A stretch of 64,000 bases of DNA, from NCBI GenBank assembly GCA_028284365.1, contig JANQRW010000088.1, positions 1-64,000 of the forward strand, in the 5' to 3' direction. This DNA comes from Marinicella sp. GTDB lineage: Bacteria > Pseudomonadota > Gammaproteobacteria > Xanthomonadales > Marinicellaceae. Position numbers and translations under genes: made by a program. Of the stretch, positions 41,606 through 50,304 are shown one piece after another (within the stretch, counting starts at the first letter, position 1; each line of letters opens with the position of its first letter). The notes beneath the pieces were generated by a model. It was not told where the DNA came from and searched no databases. It saw only the letters and a list, made by a program, of their open reading frames with translations.

Positions 41606-41634
41606 TTGACCACATACCTTAATTTAAGTAAAAT
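41606..41634 (+). promoter_or_regulatory. Promoter of rplU-rpmA
   Basis: TTGACC (41606-41611), 17-bp spacer, TAAAAT (41629-41634), then the GC-rich discriminator CCCCGC, as expected for a growth-rate-controlled ribosomal protein operon. Confidence 0.75.
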
Positions 41635-41673
41635 CCCCGCTCTTTTTAAGAACAACCAAATTGGAGTAGTTTC

Positions 41674-41982
41674 ATGCACGCAGTTGTAGCTACAGGTGGC
41701 AAGCAATACAGAATCAAAGAAGGCGACGTAATTAAGGTTGAGTCGTTGAAAGTTGAAGCTGGTGATAAAATTGAATTAGACCAGGTTTTGATGGTTTCAG
41801 ACGGTGAAAACATCGAAATTGGTAAACCATTATTGGAAGGTAAAACAGTTTCAGCTGAAGTATTATCAAATGGTCGCCATAAGAAAGTAAGAATCATAAA
41901 ATTCAAAAGACGTAAGCACCACATGAAACAAATGGGTCACCGTCAGAATTTTACTGAATTAAAGATCACTAAAATAGGATAA
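41674..41982 (+). CDS. rplU: 50S ribosomal protein L21
   Basis: A 102-aa ribosomal protein L21: N-terminal [29 protein letters not shown], and the C-terminal [15 protein letters not shown] that contacts 23S rRNA. The length is normal. It is first in rplU-rpmA, 13 bp before L27, a universally conserved pair followed by obgE. Confidence 0.97.
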   Translation: MHAVVATGGKQYRIKEGDVIKVESLKVEAGDKIELDQVLMVSDGENIEIGKPLLEGKTVSAEVLSNGRHKKVRIIKFKRRKHHMKQMGHRQNFTELKITKIG

Positions 41983-41995
41983 GAGGTAAAACGTC

Positions 41996-42256
41996 ATGGC
42001 TCATAAGAAAGCAGCAGGTAGTACTAATAACGGTCGCGATTCAAATCCTAATTATTTGGGTGTCAAAATGTATGGCGGTCAAGAAGCACTGGCAGGAAAT
42101 ATCCTGGTTCGTCAACGCGGCACTAAATTTCACGCTGGTGAAAATGTTGGTATGGGTAAAGATCACACTTTATTTGCATTAAAAGACGGCGTGGTCAAGT
42201 TTGTCAAAAAAGGCAAAAAGTATCGCCAATTTGTTACCATCGAAACTCAAAATTAA
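41996..42256 (+). CDS. rpmA: 50S ribosomal protein L27
   Basis: An 86-aa ribosomal protein L27: [24 protein letters not shown] (the N-terminal tail reaching the peptidyl-transferase centre), [27 protein letters not shown]. No N-terminal cleavage extension of the Firmicute type. The genes are in standard order with rplU. Confidence 0.97.
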   Translation: MAHKKAAGSTNNGRDSNPNYLGVKMYGGQEALAGNILVRQRGTKFHAGENVGMGKDHTLFALKDGVVKFVKKGKKYRQFVTIETQN

Positions 42257-42260
42257 ATAT

Positions 42261-42320
42261 AACTGGCATTGTGCCAGTTGTTTTAGATGTAGAAAAGCTC
42301 ACTTTTCAGTGAGCTTTTTT
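42261..42320 (+). terminator. Two hairpins after rpmA
   Basis: AACTGGCA/TGCCAGTT (42261-42279, followed by GTTTT) and AAAGCTCAC/GTGAGCTTT (42294-42317, followed by a T run) stand in tandem between rpmA and obgE. The second is a good intrinsic terminator, so obgE probably depends on readthrough or its own promoter. Confidence 0.8.
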
Positions 42321-42346
42321 TATTCTCTTCATTTATAGTTAAGATC

Positions 42347-43372
42347 ATGAAATTTGTCGATGAAGTCAAAATCACAGTAAAAGCTGGTAATGGAGGTAGT
42401 GGCTCTGCCAGCTTTAGGCGCGAAAAATTTGTGGCTTATGGTGGCCCCGATGGTGGTGATGGAGGCTATGGTGGCAGTGTTATTTTACAAGGAGATCAAG
42501 GCTTAAATACTTTGGTTGATTTTCGTCATAAAAAACGTTTTGATGCACAAAATGGAGAATCAGGTAAAGGTCGTCAAATGTATGGTAAAAGTGGAGATGA
42601 TTTAATCATCAAAGTACCTACAGGGACTGAGGTTTATGACTTGGAAACAGATCAAAAATTAGGTGACATCACTCAACATGAGCAGCGATTAGTGATTGCT
42701 CAAGGTGGTAAGGGTGGGCTAGGTAATATGCATTTTAAAAGTTCAGTCAATCGTGCGCCTAAACAGTTCACCTCTGGAGAAGTTGGCGAACTCAGAGAAA
42801 TCAAGTTAGAGCTCAAAGTTCTGGCTGATGTTGGGTTGTTGGGGTTTCCAAATGCGGGTAAATCAACATTTGTTAATGCCATTTCCAAAGCGCGTCCTAA
42901 AATAGCTGATTACCCTTTCACAACTTTATACCCTGCCTTAGGTGTGGTTCCGGTTGATGCAGAGACCAGTTTTGTGGTGGCTGATATTCCGGGAATTATT
43001 GAAGGCGCTGCAGATGGTGCTGGTTTGGGTATTCAGTTTTTAAAGCATTTGCAGCGAACTGGTTTGTTGTTACATTTAATTGAATTGCCAGCGTTTGAAG
43101 GTATGTCAAATCCAGTTGAACAGTACCATCAATTAACAGAAGAGTTGGTTAAATTCTCAGAGCAGTTGGAGGAAAAGCAACGTTGGTTGGTGTTTACCAA
43201 AGCAGATATTACCACAGTTGAAGAAGCGACACAGCTGGCAGCGACTTATGCCCGGGAAATTGGTTGGAAAGATAAATATTATTTAATATCTTCAATCAAT
43301 AAAACCGGTTTGAAAGAATTGATTAATGACGTGGCATCGTATTTATTCGCTGAGGATGATGCTTGGGATTAA
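42347..43372 (+). CDS. obgE: Obg-family GTPase ObgE/CgtA
   Basis: A 341-aa GTPase for 50S maturation and stringent control. Glycine-rich Obg domain at residues 1-158 (GNGGSGSASFRREKFVAYGGPDGGDGG), G domain with GFPNAGKST (P loop), DYPFTTLYP (switch I) and DIPGIIEGA (switch II). The NKxD position reads FTKAD. Length and order after rplU-rpmA are standard. It is convergent with the LysR gene, overlapping its end by four bases. Confidence 0.96.
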   Translation: MKFVDEVKITVKAGNGGSGSASFRREKFVAYGGPDGGDGGYGGSVILQGDQGLNTLVDFRHKKRFDAQNGESGKGRQMYGKSGDDLIIKVPTGTEVYDLETDQKLGDITQHEQRLVIAQGGKGGLGNMHFKSSVNRAPKQFTSGEVGELREIKLELKVLADVGLLGFPNAGKSTFVNAISKARPKIADYPFTTLYPALGVVPVDAETSFVVADIPGIIEGAADGAGLGIQFLKHLQRTGLLLHLIELPAFEGMSNPVEQYHQLTEELVKFSEQLEEKQRWLVFTKADITTVEEATQLAATYAREIGWKDKYYLISSINKTGLKELINDVASYLFAEDDAWD

Positions 43373-44286
43373 TGCACTGTTTTCTTAAATTCACGGGCTT
43401 CTTCAAATAGCCATTGTCTGACCAATTGCAACTTTTGGTCATTTTCAGTGCTTTCTGGATAAACCAGATAATAAGACATTTTACCTTTGATTTTGATCTC
43501 AAAAGGTGCCACTAACAAGCCACGATTGATGTCATCTTGTACCAAAGGTGTTCTGCCCAAAGAAAACCCTTGGTGATTTTCGACGGCTTCCAGCATGGTT
43601 ACCATATGACTGAATCGGGTTCCTCGCAGTTTGGGTTTGGCTTCAATACCAGCAACTTTAAACCAATCGTGCCAGTCCTCAGTGGTGAAGTCTTCGTGGC
43701 ATAAATCAGCTGTTAAAAGCATCTCGGGTTTTAATTTCCCTTCATATGAGTCATAAACTTGTTTTGAGCATATAGGAAACACATCTTCGTCTAGTAATAA
43801 CTCACTTTTTAGACCAGGGTAATCTGGGTTGGCTGAGTAACGAATAGCGATGTCACAGTCATCCTTCTTGAAGTCTGTTAACCACTCAAAAGCGGATATT
43901 CTGATATCCAAGGCTTTATTTTGTTGTTGAAATTTCCAGATGCGTTTAGACAGCCATTTTGTAGCGAAGGAGGGTAATACTGATATGTTGAATGTGCCAG
44001 ATGTGTCTCTGTGTTTAAGCTGCCTGGTTGCATTTTCCAGGCTTTCTAAGGCATTGCGAATTGAAATCAGGTACAAACGGCCTTCAAATGTCAATTTTAA
44101 AGATCGATTGAACCTTTCGAATAGTTGTACACCAACCAACTGTTCTAAATTTTTTATTTGGTGACTGATAGCAGCTTGGGTTACATGCAACTCTTCAGCA
44201 GCTTGAGTGAAGCTGAGGAGGCGTGCTGAAGCTTCAAATGCTTTAATGGCTCTCAGTGGTGGTATGTTTCTGTATTTGTTTGACAT
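43369..44286 (-). CDS. LysR-family regulator, GcvA-like
   Basis: A 305-aa regulator: winged HTH at residues about 9-67 (PPLRAIKAFEASARLLSFTQAAEELHVTQAAISHQIKNLEQLVGVQLFERF), then a LysR substrate domain (GTFNISVLPSFATKWL). The PLRAIKAFEA..LSFTQAAEELHVTQAAISHQIK wording is that of the GcvA/AmpR subgroup, which controls glycine cleavage or beta-lactamase genes, but no such target lies next to it. The neighbour upstream is the small-RNA candidate, so the usual divergent target is missing. The ligand is unknown. Confidence 0.85.
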   Translation of the reverse strand: MSNKYRNIPPLRAIKAFEASARLLSFTQAAEELHVTQAAISHQIKNLEQLVGVQLFERFNRSLKLTFEGRLYLISIRNALESLENATRQLKHRDTSGTFNISVLPSFATKWLSKRIWKFQQQNKALDIRISAFEWLTDFKKDDCDIAIRYSANPDYPGLKSELLLDEDVFPICSKQVYDSYEGKLKPEMLLTADLCHEDFTTEDWHDWFKVAGIEAKPKLRGTRFSHMVTMLEAVENHQGFSLGRTPLVQDDINRGLLVAPFEIKIKGKMSYYLVYPESTENDQKLQLVRQWLFEEAREFKKTVH

Positions 44287-44505
44287 AACTTTTTTCGGAT
44301 AAGTTTAATTTATCTGAAGCATAAAAACAATTAGCTTGCTAAAGTTGCTTTTGTCAATAAAATAGCGACCTGAGACATAATTCAAACGTCTGTTTTAATT
44401 ATTTTTTTCAATAATTAAAATAATTTGAACTTTATTTGAGCCAATGACTCAAAAGAACAAAGCATTTTTATTATTGGCTTTCACGTTGTGTTCATATAAG
44501 GCGAA

Positions 44506-44511
44506 TATAAT
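44506..44511 (+). promoter_or_regulatory. -10 box of the small-RNA candidate
   Basis: TATAAT at 44506-44511, about ten bases before the proposed RNA start. No -35 with ideal spacing is clear. The stretch between the LysR start and here (44287-44505) shows no gene. Confidence 0.4.
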
Positions 44512-44516
44512 TATGT

Positions 44517-44652
44517 TTAAACAGTTTCATTGTTCCCCGAAATCGTAAGATTTCACGTATGCTTCATTTATGGCATACAAAAATAGCTGAGGTTTTCCTC
44601 CCTCTTCCTCAGCGTTATAACTAGGGCGTCAAGTATTTGACGCCTTTTTTTT
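44517..44652 (+). ncRNA. Candidate small RNA of four hairpins with an anti-SD-like loop
   Basis: Four hairpins follow each other: GAAATC/GATTTC (44539-44554, GTAA tetraloop), GTATGC/GCATAC (44557-44578), CTGAGG/CCTCAG (44587-44612) and the intrinsic terminator GGCGTCAA/TTGACGCC with eight T (44625-44652). The third has a 14-base pyrimidine loop TTTTCCTCCCTCTT containing CCTCC, the complement of the Shine-Dalgarno GGAGG. A TATAAT stands just upstream. No convincing ORF covers it, so a trans-acting RNA of about 136 bases is the best reading. A leader of the diguanylate cyclase gene is unlikely because the terminator lies in between. The stretch 44653-44893 shows nothing recognisable. Confidence 0.6.
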
Positions 44653-44893
44653 GTCCAAAAATCACCTCACAAGTATTCATTGTTCTATTTAAGGAGTAAT
44701 AAAACAACGCCCTGCATAGCCAGAGCTTGGATATAGGGTATTGGGAGAAAGCCAACTGTCATTTTTCAAACTATGGCTCACTTTTTGATATTTAATTGAG
44801 TTAGAATAAATAAGAAGTTGTGTGACCACGATATATAGTAATGTAATAACCACTGTGTTTTTTGATTATGTGTGGACTTTAGTAAATAATTAA

Positions 44894-45766
44894 ATGTTGC
44901 TGAATATTTATAAGATAATTCTGTCGCTTGTTGCTACTGCTGTATTCATAATTTACGATATGGCTAATTTGCAACCCACCCAAGAAATTCGTGAATTTAA
45001 CATTTTTGCTGAGTTTGCTTTTGCTTTAATGGCTTTGATTCTATTTTTATCTATTGATTCTCTCAAGGGTAAGAGTTTTTACCATTTCCTTAGTGTAGGT
45101 TTTTTTATGACCTATGTTTCTATGTTAGTTGACGGATTGGATCAACTGTATATTCATGGTGAAGTGTACACAGCGATATGGGAAAAAGGGGCTTTGTTGT
45201 TGGGTTTTTCAATGCTGTTTTTGGGTGTTAGGGGATGGATAGTTGATCATGGCAAATTGAACAAAAAACTTGAGATACAAACATATACTGATGAGTTAAC
45301 TGGTTTGTATAATCGCCGTGGAATGTTAAAAAAGTTTGAAACAATGAATGAAAAAGCTGAAGAGCGAAATAAAACATTGTCATTCATTATTGCAGACTTG
45401 GACGATTTTAAATTGTTCAATGACACCATGGGGCACCTCCATGGAGATAAGCTTTTAGCAGAGATCGGTGATTTGCTACTTAAAATGATGGGTCCAGATC
45501 AAGTAATTGGTCGTTGGGGCGGAGAGGAGTTTGCTATTTGCATGCTTGGTAATGACCTCAATGAAGCTTTTGAGTTTGCTGAAAAGATTCGTCAAGCAGT
45601 CTCTGAAATTTCGATGCCATTAGAGATGGGTGACAAAACCATGACTGTTAGTTTGGGGGTCAGCCAAAAAAAGGTTCAGGAACCTTTGATGAATGCACTA
45701 AGAAGGGCTGATCGTTCCTTGTACGCCGCGAAAAAGAAAGGCAAAAACCAGTCGGTTGTTGATTAG
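44894..45766 (+). CDS. Membrane diguanylate cyclase (GGEEF)
   Basis: A 290-aa enzyme making c-di-GMP from two GTP. The N-terminal half has about four membrane helices (about 5-22, 35-55, 62-82 and 97-113) with short loops. A coiled linker follows, then the GGDEF domain (about 130-290): DELTGLYNRRGM, ADLDDFKLFNDTMGH (metal site) and the active loop GRWGGEEF with GGEEF at 209-213. The RxxD inhibitory site expected upstream reads MGPD (199-202), so product inhibition is probably absent. The gene stands alone; the input signal is unknown. Confidence 0.87.
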   Translation: MLLNIYKIILSLVATAVFIIYDMANLQPTQEIREFNIFAEFAFALMALILFLSIDSLKGKSFYHFLSVGFFMTYVSMLVDGLDQLYIHGEVYTAIWEKGALLLGFSMLFLGVRGWIVDHGKLNKKLEIQTYTDELTGLYNRRGMLKKFETMNEKAEERNKTLSFIIADLDDFKLFNDTMGHLHGDKLLAEIGDLLLKMMGPDQVIGRWGGEEFAICMLGNDLNEAFEFAEKIRQAVSEISMPLEMGDKTMTVSLGVSQKKVQEPLMNALRRADRSLYAAKKKGKNQSVVD

Positions 45767-45862
45767 TACTGCAAGAAATTGCTCAATCATCTTATTTTTT
45801 AATAGTAACTGAAACTCTTGTTTGTGGTTATATAATATTATTTTTTATCGAGGGAAATTCAA

Positions 45863-46564
45863 TTGAGTCAGTTTATTGAAGTTTATGACAATGCTTTGGA
45901 TCAAGCATTTTGCGAGCGTTGTATTGAAAAATTTAATACCAGCAGCGAGGTAGAAAAAGGGCAAACTGGTCATGGTGTTGATCCGATTAAGAAAAACAGT
46001 ATGGACATTACCATAACGCGCTCGGAGCATTGGCAAGCAGAGGTGGCTCATTTACAAAGTGTGGTCTTAGGTGGATTAATACAATACATCAGGAAATACC
46101 CTTTTGCATTAGTAGGTTCAATCGCATTACAAGTACAAACGCCTGATGGCGTTGAGCAAATTTCTTATATGGACATACCTAAATTGAATGATGAGTCCCT
46201 GGCGCAGCTGATTCAAACGGTTTTTCGCTTGGGTTTTATTAATATTCAAAAATATGATCAAAATAAAGGCGGTTATTTTTATTATCACTCAGAAATATAT
46301 CCACATCCCAGCGATCCTGAAAATGATGCTTTGCACCGCAAGTTACTTTGGATGTTTTATCTGAATGATGTTGATGAAGGTGGTGAGACTGAGTTTTTTC
46401 ATCAGCAACTGGTGACCAAGCCTAAGCAAGGCAGTCTGGTCATAGCTCCTGCTGGCTTTACTCATACGCACAGAGGTAATATGCCAATGTCGAATGACAA
46501 GTACATCTTCACATCATGGGTGTTGTATCAACGGTCTGAGAATTTATACGGTCAAAAGGAATGA
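45863..46564 (+). CDS. 2-oxoglutarate/Fe(II) oxygenase, prolyl-hydroxylase-like
   Basis: A 233-aa cytoplasmic dioxygenase of the prolyl 4-hydroxylase fold. The C-terminal catalytic region shows YFYYHSEIYPHP (the first metal-ligand segment), LLWMFYLNDVDEGGETEFF, KQGSLVIAPAGFTHTHRGNMP (distal His) and KYIFTSWV. The start is a TTG (45863) preceded by GAGGGA at a spacing of about seven; no ATG gives the same N-terminus. It stands alone. Substrates of bacterial members include proline in EF-Tu-type proteins and small molecules; here none can be named. Confidence 0.72.
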   Translation: MSQFIEVYDNALDQAFCERCIEKFNTSSEVEKGQTGHGVDPIKKNSMDITITRSEHWQAEVAHLQSVVLGGLIQYIRKYPFALVGSIALQVQTPDGVEQISYMDIPKLNDESLAQLIQTVFRLGFINIQKYDQNKGGYFYYHSEIYPHPSDPENDALHRKLLWMFYLNDVDEGGETEFFHQQLVTKPKQGSLVIAPAGFTHTHRGNMPMSNDKYIFTSWVLYQRSENLYGQKE

Positions 46565-46656
46565 TCTCGGTTGGCCTCTGTTCAGCACTCGACACCGACA
46601 CTGGATCACTGGTCGTCAGTCCTTAATTGATGATTAAAATAATTATGATAAAGGAG

Positions 46657-46684
46657 TTGCAGTTTGAAGTTAGATGGGTATAAT
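46657..46684 (+). promoter_or_regulatory. Promoter of rpmJ2
   Basis: TTGCAG (46657-46662), 16-bp spacer, TATAAT (46679-46684); the ATG follows 30 bases later. No zinc-responsive (Zur) box could be identified by eye. Confidence 0.6.
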
Positions 46685-46713
46685 TTCCACTCTTTTAAAA
46701 CCAGCGGTAAATT

Positions 46714-46839
46714 ATGAAAGTTTTATCATCTTTGAAATCAGCCAAGACTCGCTCTAGAGACTGCAAAGTGGTTCGCCGTCGTGGTAAGGTATTTGTGATT
46801 TGTAAATCAAATCCTAAATTAAAAGCACGTCAAAGATAA
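46714..46839 (+). CDS. rpmJ2: 50S ribosomal protein L36, type B
   Basis: A 41-aa ribosomal protein: [20 protein letters not shown], then [21 protein letters not shown]. This is the longer L36 form (YkgO type), which does not carry the complete four-residue zinc site of the ordinary L36 and in many bacteria is used when zinc is scarce. It is below the usual ORF size limit. It has its own promoter upstream and a strong terminator downstream, so it is expressed alone. Confidence 0.93.
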   Translation: MKVLSSLKSAKTRSRDCKVVRRRGKVFVICKSNPKLKARQR

Positions 46840-46862
46840 ACCGCTTAAAACTGAATTACTAA

Positions 46863-46890
46863 AAATACCCTCATATGAGGGTATTTTTTT
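46863..46890. terminator. Palindromic terminator after rpmJ2
   Basis: AAATACCCTCAT pairs with ATGAGGGTATTT (46863-46886), followed by four more T. Its symmetry lets it end both rpmJ2 and the convergent Xcc1710-like gene. Confidence 0.87.
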
Positions 46891-46917
46891 GTCCTTAAAA
46901 ACCTGAAACTTAATGGT

Positions 46918-47298
46918 TTAGTCTGGGAATGATAAAAGCATTAGACAAACTGTTTGTCTATTTTCACTCAACAATACATTGAAGGTTCTTGCTGCTGCTT
47001 GGTTATTCAATACCTCAAGACCAATGTTTTTTTTCAGTAAATCAGTCAAAATCTCTGGATCTGGGAAAATAATGTTGTCTCCGGTGGCCAGGATAATAAC
47101 TTCAGGTTCATATTGACACAATTGATTAACCGTATCGGTGGTCAGTTCATCGACCTCATGCAGTGGGCATAATACGATTTCGCCATTGGATGGGATGATA
47201 ATGGATTGTTTGTACTGTGTCCGCCCAATGGTGCAGGCGTGAGGTTCTACAGATTGGATCAAATTAGGGTGATTGGTGCGATTTTCCGACAAGTCCAT
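46918..47298 (-). CDS. Xcc1710/Mth938-like protein (DUF498)
   Basis: A 126-aa soluble protein of the Mth938/NDUFAF3-like fold: YKQSIIIPSNGEIVLCPLHEVDELT, YEPEVIILATGDNIIFPDPEIL, LEVLNNQAAARTFNVLLSENR. The human relative NDUFAF3 assists complex I assembly; bacterial members have no proven role. It starts six bp downstream of yhbY on the same strand. Confidence 0.82.
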   Translation of the reverse strand: MDLSENRTNHPNLIQSVEPHACTIGRTQYKQSIIIPSNGEIVLCPLHEVDELTTDTVNQLCQYEPEVIILATGDNIIFPDPEILTDLLKKNIGLEVLNNQAAARTFNVLLSENRQTVCLMLLSFPD

Positions 47299-47304
47299 AA
47301 CAAT

Positions 47305-47631
47305 TTATTTAGGTAATTCATACACTGGCTTTTTGGGGTTGGCTCGGTATATCGTTAAGGTTTGTCCAATGGATTGAATTTTATGAGCACCTGTGGCCGC
47401 AATGATGTCAGTGATGTGTTGTTGACGGGTTTCGCGATCAGTTCGTAACTTAACTTTGATTAATTCATGTTGATTCAAACAAATATCTAATTCATTAAGG
47501 ATATTTTCTGTGATGCCCTTGTCAGCAATGGTAATCACTGGTTTTGTATCATGACCTATGCCGCGCAGGAATTTTTGTGCATTCTTGCTGAGACTTTTAT
47601 TGTGGGATTTATTTACAGCTTTGTTTGACAT
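47305..47631 (-). CDS. yhbY: Ribosome assembly RNA-binding protein YhbY
   Basis: A 108-aa CRM-domain protein that binds precursor 50S rRNA: KNAQKFLRGIGHDTKPVITIADKGITENILNELDICLNQHELIKVKL, then IIAATGAHKIQSIGQTLTIYR. The open frame begins upstream at 47742, but the ATG at 47631 gives the usual N-terminus and avoids overlap with divergent rlmE. The yhbY-rlmE-ftsH order is conserved in gammaproteobacteria. Confidence 0.93.
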   Translation of the reverse strand: MSNKAVNKSHNKSLSKNAQKFLRGIGHDTKPVITIADKGITENILNELDICLNQHELIKVKLRTDRETRQQHITDIIAATGAHKIQSIGQTLTIYRANPKKPVYELPK

Positions 47632-47716
47632 TCGATGATAAAATTTTAAATAAAGTGGTATTTTATCAGTAATGCCCACACCGTAACACCACAGTGGTCC
47701 ATTAAAACATAACAAC

Positions 47717-48334
47717 ATGGCTAGAAGTAAAAGTTCAAACAATTGGTTGAAAGAGCATTTCGATGATGAATTTGTTAAGAAATCTCAAGATTCAGGTTAC
47801 CGAGCACGGTCAGCATTCAAGTTAGAAGAAATTCTGGATAAGTTTAACTTGGTAAACAACTTGAACGCTGTGGTTGATCTGGGTGCTGCACCAGGAGGTT
47901 GGTGCCAAGTAATTCAGAAAAAATCACCAAAAACTGAGTTTATCATTGGCTTGGATTTATTGTCTATTGAACCTATTGAAGGCGTACACTTTATTGAAGG
48001 AGACTTCACAACGGATCAAGTATATGAAGAACTTTTGAGTGTGCTGGGAAGCCGAAAAATAGACCTTGTTTTATCGGACATGGCCCCCAACTTAAGTGGA
48101 ATGAATGCCATGGACCAACCACGATGTATGTTGTTGGCCGAAATGGCATTGGAATTTTGTCAACAAGCATTGCAACCTGGTGGTGTACATGTTGTCAAAC
48201 TGTTTCAGGGTGAAGGTTTTGATCAACACATTCAAAACATGCGCCAATTATTTAACAAAGTAGTGATATACAAGCCCAAGTCATCGCGCTCACGCTCCAG
48301 AGAAGTTTTTGCAGTGGCAACAGGGTTTAAATGA
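47717..48334 (+). CDS. rlmE: 23S rRNA U2552 2'-O-methyltransferase RlmE (FtsJ)
   Basis: A 205-aa methyltransferase: SSNNWLKEHFDDEFVKKSQDSGYRARSAFKL at the N-terminus, the SAM motif VVDLGAAPGGWCQVI, the catalytic region DLVLSDMAPNLSGM and VVKLFQGEGFDQ. It methylates the A-loop uridine late in 50S assembly. It is divergent from yhbY with 85 bp between the starts, and ftsH follows after 29 bp, the standard rlmE-ftsH operon. Confidence 0.95.
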   Translation: MARSKSSNNWLKEHFDDEFVKKSQDSGYRARSAFKLEEILDKFNLVNNLNAVVDLGAAPGGWCQVIQKKSPKTEFIIGLDLLSIEPIEGVHFIEGDFTTDQVYEELLSVLGSRKIDLVLSDMAPNLSGMNAMDQPRCMLLAEMALEFCQQALQPGGVHVVKLFQGEGFDQHIQNMRQLFNKVVIYKPKSSRSRSREVFAVATGFK

Positions 48335-48363
48335 AATAAAACGAATATAGGCAGAGGCTGATT

Positions 48364-50295
48364 TTGAACAACATAGCTAAAAACATATTATTATGGGTCG
48401 TGGTACTGATGGTGCTGATGAGTGTCTTTGGTAGCATGGTACAACCACCCCAAGCACAAGGTGAAATAGTCTATTCTGAATTCATTAACATGGTTCAAAG
48501 TGGTCAAATTGAGGAAGTCGTGATTGATCCTGAAACCTCAGTACACCGCAAAATTACGGCTCAGACCAAAGGTGGGGAAACATTGATGATTCAGGCTGGT
48601 GATGATCCGCATTTGGAAGATGACTTGTTGCTGAATAATGTTAAGTATTCAGTAAAAGCCCCTACCAAAGAGAGTTTTGGCTGGCGCTTGTTTGAAATCG
48701 TATTTCCTATTTTGTTATTTATTGGTTTGTTCTTCCTGATTATGCGCCAAATGCAAGGTGGTGGTGGCAAAGGTGGAGCCATGAGTTTTGGGCGGTCTAA
48801 AGCCAAATTAATGACTGAAGAACAAAACAAAGTCACATTTGCAGACATGGCTGGTGCTGAGGAGGCGAAAGAAGAAGTTTCAGAAGTGGTTGATTTTTTG
48901 CGCGACCCAAGTAAATTCCAAAAATTGGGTGGTCATATTCCGCGCGGTATTCTGATGGTGGGTTCACCTGGTACAGGTAAAACGCTATTGGCCAGAGCCA
49001 TTGCTGGTGAGGCCAAAGTGCCATTTTTTACCATTTCAGGTTCAGACTTTGTAGAAATGTTTGTGGGTGTGGGTGCTTCGCGGGTTCGAGATATGTTTGA
49101 GCAAGCTAAGAAAAACTCCCCATGCATTATTTTTATTGATGAGATTGATGCTGTTGGGCGTCAACGTGGCGCTGGTTTAGGTGGCGGTCATGATGAGCGT
49201 GAACAAACCTTAAATCAACTTTTAGTGGAAATGGACGGTTTTGAAGGTAATGAAGGCGTAATCGTTATTGCAGCCACTAACCGCCCAGACGTCTTGGATC
49301 CAGCCTTGTTACGACCTGGTCGCTTTGACCGACAAGTGGTGGTCCCATTGCCTGATATTTTAGGGCGAGAAGCCATTTTGAAAGTACACATGAAAAAAGT
49401 GCCTTTGGCAGATGATGTGGTTCCTTCATTGATAGCACGTGGCACCCCAGGCTTTTCTGGTGCAGACTTAGCCAACCTGGTTAACGAAGCAGCATTGTTT
49501 GCAGCTCGTGAAGACAAAACAGAAATCAATATGGAAATGTTTGATAAAGCCCGCGATAAAATCATGATGGGTGCAGAACGTAAGTCCATGGTGATGAAAG
49601 AAGAAGAAAAAAGAAATACCGCATACCATGAAGCAGGTCACGCCATTGTTGGTTTGAAAGTACCAGAGCATGACCCTGTTTATAAAGTGACCATTATTCC
49701 ACGGGGGCGAGCTTTAGGTGTGACTATGTTTTTACCCGAGGAAGATCGATATTCATACAGTAAAACAGCACTTGAAAGTCAAATAGCAAGTTTATATGGT
49801 GGTCGCATTGCTGAAGAAATCATTGGGGGCCCTGAATCGGTCACTACTGGTGCTTCAAATGACATTGAGCGTGCCACTGAAATTGCAAAAAATATGGTTA
49901 CGAAGTGGGGTTTATCAGAGATGGGACCATTGTCATATTCGGAAGATGAAGGTGAGGTGTTCCTTGGCAGGCAGGTAACTCAGCATAAAAACATGTCTGA
50001 TACCACGGCCGAACAAATAGATAAAGAGATTCGAGACATCATTGATCGTAATTATGATAAAGCTGAAAATATCTTGCAAGATAACTTAGATATTTTACAC
50101 TTGATGGCTGATGCCTTGATGAAATATGAAACCATTGATGCCAAGCAAATAGCTGAGATCATGGAAGGTAATGAACCTTCTCCACCTGAAGGCTGGGATA
50201 TCGATTTGCCAGAGGATGACAATGATGATAAGCCTAAAGGAAAAGCATCAGGGGAAGGCGATTCGACCATTGGTGGACCTGCTGAACAAGTATAA
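48364..50295 (+). CDS. ftsH: ATP-dependent zinc metalloprotease FtsH
   Basis: A 643-aa hexameric AAA protease of the inner membrane. Membrane helices at about residues 5-25 and 108-128 flank a periplasmic domain. The Walker A reads GSPGTGKT (200-207; most relatives have GPPGTGKT), Walker B is IIFIDEID (255-262), and the zinc site HEAGH is at 422-426. The C-terminal tail is Gly/Asp-rich. The start is a TTG (48364) preceded by AGAGG at a spacing of about eight. It degrades misfolded membrane proteins and LpxC-type substrates. The gene is followed by folP after nine bp. Confidence 0.95.
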   Translation: MNNIAKNILLWVVVLMVLMSVFGSMVQPPQAQGEIVYSEFINMVQSGQIEEVVIDPETSVHRKITAQTKGGETLMIQAGDDPHLEDDLLLNNVKYSVKAPTKESFGWRLFEIVFPILLFIGLFFLIMRQMQGGGGKGGAMSFGRSKAKLMTEEQNKVTFADMAGAEEAKEEVSEVVDFLRDPSKFQKLGGHIPRGILMVGSPGTGKTLLARAIAGEAKVPFFTISGSDFVEMFVGVGASRVRDMFEQAKKNSPCIIFIDEIDAVGRQRGAGLGGGHDEREQTLNQLLVEMDGFEGNEGVIVIAATNRPDVLDPALLRPGRFDRQVVVPLPDILGREAILKVHMKKVPLADDVVPSLIARGTPGFSGADLANLVNEAALFAAREDKTEINMEMFDKARDKIMMGAERKSMVMKEEEKRNTAYHEAGHAIVGLKVPEHDPVYKVTIIPRGRALGVTMFLPEEDRYSYSKTALESQIASLYGGRIAEEIIGGPESVTTGASNDIERATEIAKNMVTKWGLSEMGPLSYSEDEGEVFLGRQVTQHKNMSDTTAEQIDKEIRDIIDRNYDKAENILQDNLDILHLMADALMKYETIDAKQIAEIMEGNEPSPPEGWDIDLPEDDNDDKPKGKASGEGDSTIGGPAEQV

Positions 50296-50304
50296 AGTTT
50301 AGCT

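Noticed and set aside
44560-44625. Short ORF across the small-RNA candidate (starting MLHLWHTK), considered as a peptide precursor
   Set aside because: No Shine-Dalgarno, and the same bases form three consecutive clean hairpins leading to a terminator, which a noncoding RNA explains better.
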